Source: Fictibacillus phosphorivorans (lineage in GTDB: Bacteria > Bacillota > Bacilli > Bacillales > Fictibacillaceae). From it: a stretch of DNA of 64,000 nucleotides. The notes under the pieces are model-generated. The model was not told where the DNA came from. It ran no database searches and saw only the letters and a list, made by a program, of their open reading frames with translations. Made by a program: the position numbers and the translations under genes. Shown here in pieces: positions 62,190-64,000 of the stretch. The stretch's first letter is position 1. Each line of letters starts with the position of its first letter. The stretch covers positions 1 to 64,000 of the forward strand of contig NZ_JAMBOR010000018.1 of NCBI RefSeq assembly GCF_023715845.1, given 5' to 3'.

Positions 62190-63395
62190 ATGAAAAAACT
62201 TAGCCTTTTTCTTGTTCTTTCACTGGTCTTTCTAGCGCATTCACAATTTGTGCAGGCAGCAGGTGGAAACATACCGGATATCCAAAGCGAAAGCGCTGTA
62301 ATGATCGATGCGAAAACTGGAGATATTTTATATCAAAAAAATAGTAAGGACCAAATGTATCCAGCAAGCATTACAAAGATTGTTACGGGTATTTTGGCTA
62401 TAGAATCAGGCAAGTTAGAAGAGTCAGTCATTGTAAGCGATGAAGCGGCTAAAGCGGACGGTACACGGGTTTATCTCTTAGAAGGTGAACAGGTACCCCT
62501 GAAAAAGCTCGTGCAAGGTCTTTTGATCAACTCAGGAAATGACGCTGCCATCGCGATTGCTGAATATATGGCAGGAGATGTAGCTTCCTTTGCAGATCAA
62601 ATGAATGAGCTTGCTCATAAAGTCGGTGCGGATAACACGCATTTTGTTAACCCCAATGGTCTTTTTGATGTGGATCATTACACAACCGCAGAAGACATGG
62701 CTAAGATTACACAATACGCGATGGAAAATGAAGTGTTTCGAGAGATTGTATCTACAAAAGAGCTCCCTTGGGTTGGTGAAGGATGGGAAACGACATTGCG
62801 AAATCATCACCAGCTATTGTGGGATTATCCGGGTACGATCGGGGTTAAAAACGGATACGTCGAAGAATCTAAGCATACACTTGTAACGGCTGTTTCACGT
62901 GAAAATCTTGATGTGATCATTGTAACGTTAAAAGCTCCATCAAGTCGGGCTGCCTATTGGGACACCATGGCGATCGGTGACTACGGTTTTTCAACTTTTG
63001 AAAGACAAACCCTTTCAGCAGGAACTGAAATAGAGGCTGTTAATGGAGAGACATATCCGCTTAAAGAGGACCTTACCGTAACCATGCCTAAGGGAGAAAA
63101 ACCCATTCAAGATGTAACTTCAGATGGAAAACTTGAGCTTAAGAATGCAGATGGAGAAGTGTTGCTTTCACATGGTTTATTTAATGAAAAGAAGAAAGCA
63201 AAGGTAGCCGGAGTTTCTAAAGAAGACCCAGAAGAACCTGCAGATTCGACTTTCATGCAGACTGCTGTAAAGGCAAGTATTTTCCTTTATGGAGGGTTGC
63301 TGCTGTTACTAGCATTTCTCGTCATACTGCGAATGCGCAGTCAGAGACAAAAGCATAGAAAAATGAGACATGTAGCCAGAAGCTATGTGAAATAA
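62190..63395 (+). CDS. D-alanyl-D-alanine carboxypeptidase (peptidase S11, DacF type)
   Basis: 401 residues. A cleavable signal (LSLFLVLSLVFLAHSQFVQA) is followed by the PBP5-type domain with SxxK as S-I-T-K in YPASITKIV, and SGN in INSGNDAA. The third motif reads K-N-G (GVKNGYV) in place of the usual K-T-G. The C-terminal beta domain (about 275-330) precedes a membrane helix (ASIFLYGGLLLLLAFLVILR), anchoring it outside. Trims peptide stems in peptidoglycan. GGAGCGG precedes the ATG. Confidence 0.88.
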   Translation: MKKLSLFLVLSLVFLAHSQFVQAAGGNIPDIQSESAVMIDAKTGDILYQKNSKDQMYPASITKIVTGILAIESGKLEESVIVSDEAAKADGTRVYLLEGEQVPLKKLVQGLLINSGNDAAIAIAEYMAGDVASFADQMNELAHKVGADNTHFVNPNGLFDVDHYTTAEDMAKITQYAMENEVFREIVSTKELPWVGEGWETTLRNHHQLLWDYPGTIGVKNGYVEESKHTLVTAVSRENLDVIIVTLKAPSSRAAYWDTMAIGDYGFSTFERQTLSAGTEIEAVNGETYPLKEDLTVTMPKGEKPIQDVTSDGKLELKNADGEVLLSHGLFNEKKKAKVAGVSKEDPEEPADSTFMQTAVKASIFLYGGLLLLLAFLVILRMRSQRQKHRKMRHVARSYVK

Positions 63396-63417
63396 ACCGT
63401 CCATTGGGCGGTTTTTT
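63394..63417 (+). terminator. terminator of the carboxypeptidase gene
   Basis: A 9-bp stem AAACCGTCC / GGGCGGTTT (one G-U) with loop ATT and T6. Confidence 0.8.
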
Positions 63418-63521
63418 GTTTTAAGCGATTATCGAGAAGTTTCCTTGAGGGTATTCAAAGGAAAAACGGATTAGCCAAAGAATAAATAAGAGATGAATTC
63501 TTTAAATAAGGGGCCAACAAA

Positions 63522-64000
63522 ATGAATGCTACTGTTTCACTAACTGAGACATTATTGGAAGAGTTTTATACTGTCGTTCGAACAACAAGTCAATTATTGA
63601 AGAAAGCTGATCCATCCGTATATGATTTTCGGCCAGCAGAAAATATGAGGACGTTTTTAGAATTGGCGAATCACCTTGTACAAATCTCTCATGTTGATTT
63701 AGCGATTCTTCAGGAAAAATCGGAAAAGGAAATTCGCGAACTTGAAAAGAAATTATCAGCCCAAAATGTGGCAGAACTTACCCACGTTCTTGAGGAAGGT
63801 TATCATTTATTAAAGTCATATTTTTTATCTCTTTCAGAAGAAGAATTTTTGAACAAGGAGACCAAAGCGTTTTATGCTGAAAAAGGCATGACACAGGCAA
63901 AATGGCTTGTTGAGATCGTCACCCATGCTTTCCATCATCGAGCACAATTGTTCACCTATTTAAAACAAACGAAGCATGAAGTGAATATGTTTGATCTGTA
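63522..64000 (+). CDS. DinB-family protein, cut by the window end
   Basis: 159 codons are read without a stop to the last base. FYTVVRTTSQLLKKADPSVY, DFRPAENMRTFLELANHLVQ and VEIVTHAFHHRAQLFTYLK show the DinB four-helix fold with both His positions (NHL and HAFHHR). The last helix is at the end, so only a few residues may be missing. AAGGGG lies upstream of ATG 63522. Confidence 0.75.
   Translation, partial: MNATVSLTETLLEEFYTVVRTTSQLLKKADPSVYDFRPAENMRTFLELANHLVQISHVDLAILQEKSEKEIRELEKKLSAQNVAELTHVLEEGYHLLKSYFLSLSEEEFLNKETKAFYAEKGMTQAKWLVEIVTHAFHHRAQLFTYLKQTKHEVNMFDL

Overview
The window is chromosomal DNA of a low-GC, spore-forming Bacillaceae. The order rrn operon, tRNA cluster, arginase, Spo0E-like, sigW-rsiW-cdaA-cdaR-glmM-glmS is the Bacillus arrangement. 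There are also a glmS ribozyme, sigX-rsiX, a YjcZ-type protein and UvsE. I infer a Bacillus or Fictibacillus-like host; the species cannot be fixed by reading alone.

Layout. 1-1.24 kb: 23S 3' end, 5S and eight tRNAs. 1.5-10.2 kb: rocF, a Spo0E-like phosphatase, the SigW regulon head, c-di-AMP synthesis and amino-sugar synthesis ending in glmS. 10,207-34,251: a 24,045-bp Tn7-like transposon inserted 20 bp past the glmS stop codon. Its ends are inverted repeats beginning TGTGAGTTATA, flanked by the 5-bp duplication CCGCA, and it splits the glmS terminator hairpin into two halves. 34.3-41.9 kb: scarred accessory-like chromosome, with a DinB/ABC-ATPase deletion fusion, an ABC-2 permease, a DUF962 relic, an orphan ABC permease pair and a frameshifted DUF457 gene. 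42-64 kb: housekeeping and envelope genes (class A PBP, sigX-rsiX, uvsE, a QueA-like gene, an LtaS-like gene, signal peptidase I, tag, an L,D-transpeptidase, a CorA family member, a DacF-type carboxypeptidase) and an RNPP quorum-sensing pair.

Transposon cargo, left to right. (i) A lipoprotein. (ii) A divergent locus: on the minus strand two orphan ABC permeases with TatC and TatA; on the plus strand MauE-like, MauD-like and MauF-like membrane/redox proteins, then a twin-arginine, 16-cysteine MauA-like secreted protein. This looks like a self-contained Tat export and disulfide maturation module, and it is the best candidate for an undescribed system. (iii) A decayed canonical TnsD C-terminus. 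(iv) A ubiquitin-like protein with its E1/ThiF enzyme, divergent from an XRE/degenerate-ImmA regulator across an operator array. (v) A Type ISP-like restriction-modification enzyme broken by one frameshift. (vi) An unknown small gene and an XRE repressor. (vii) tnsA-tnsB-tnsC-tniQ-tniQ (the second tniQ frameshifted) and two tiny genes next to the right end.

Other notable items are a pheromone precursor carrying eight copies of ENNPGIRS beside an HTH-TPR (NprR/PlcR-like) receptor, and two intergenic arrays in which a short motif recurs at strictly alternating 20/21-bp spacing. Several genes carry single-base frameshifts, so indel sequencing error must be considered alongside real decay.
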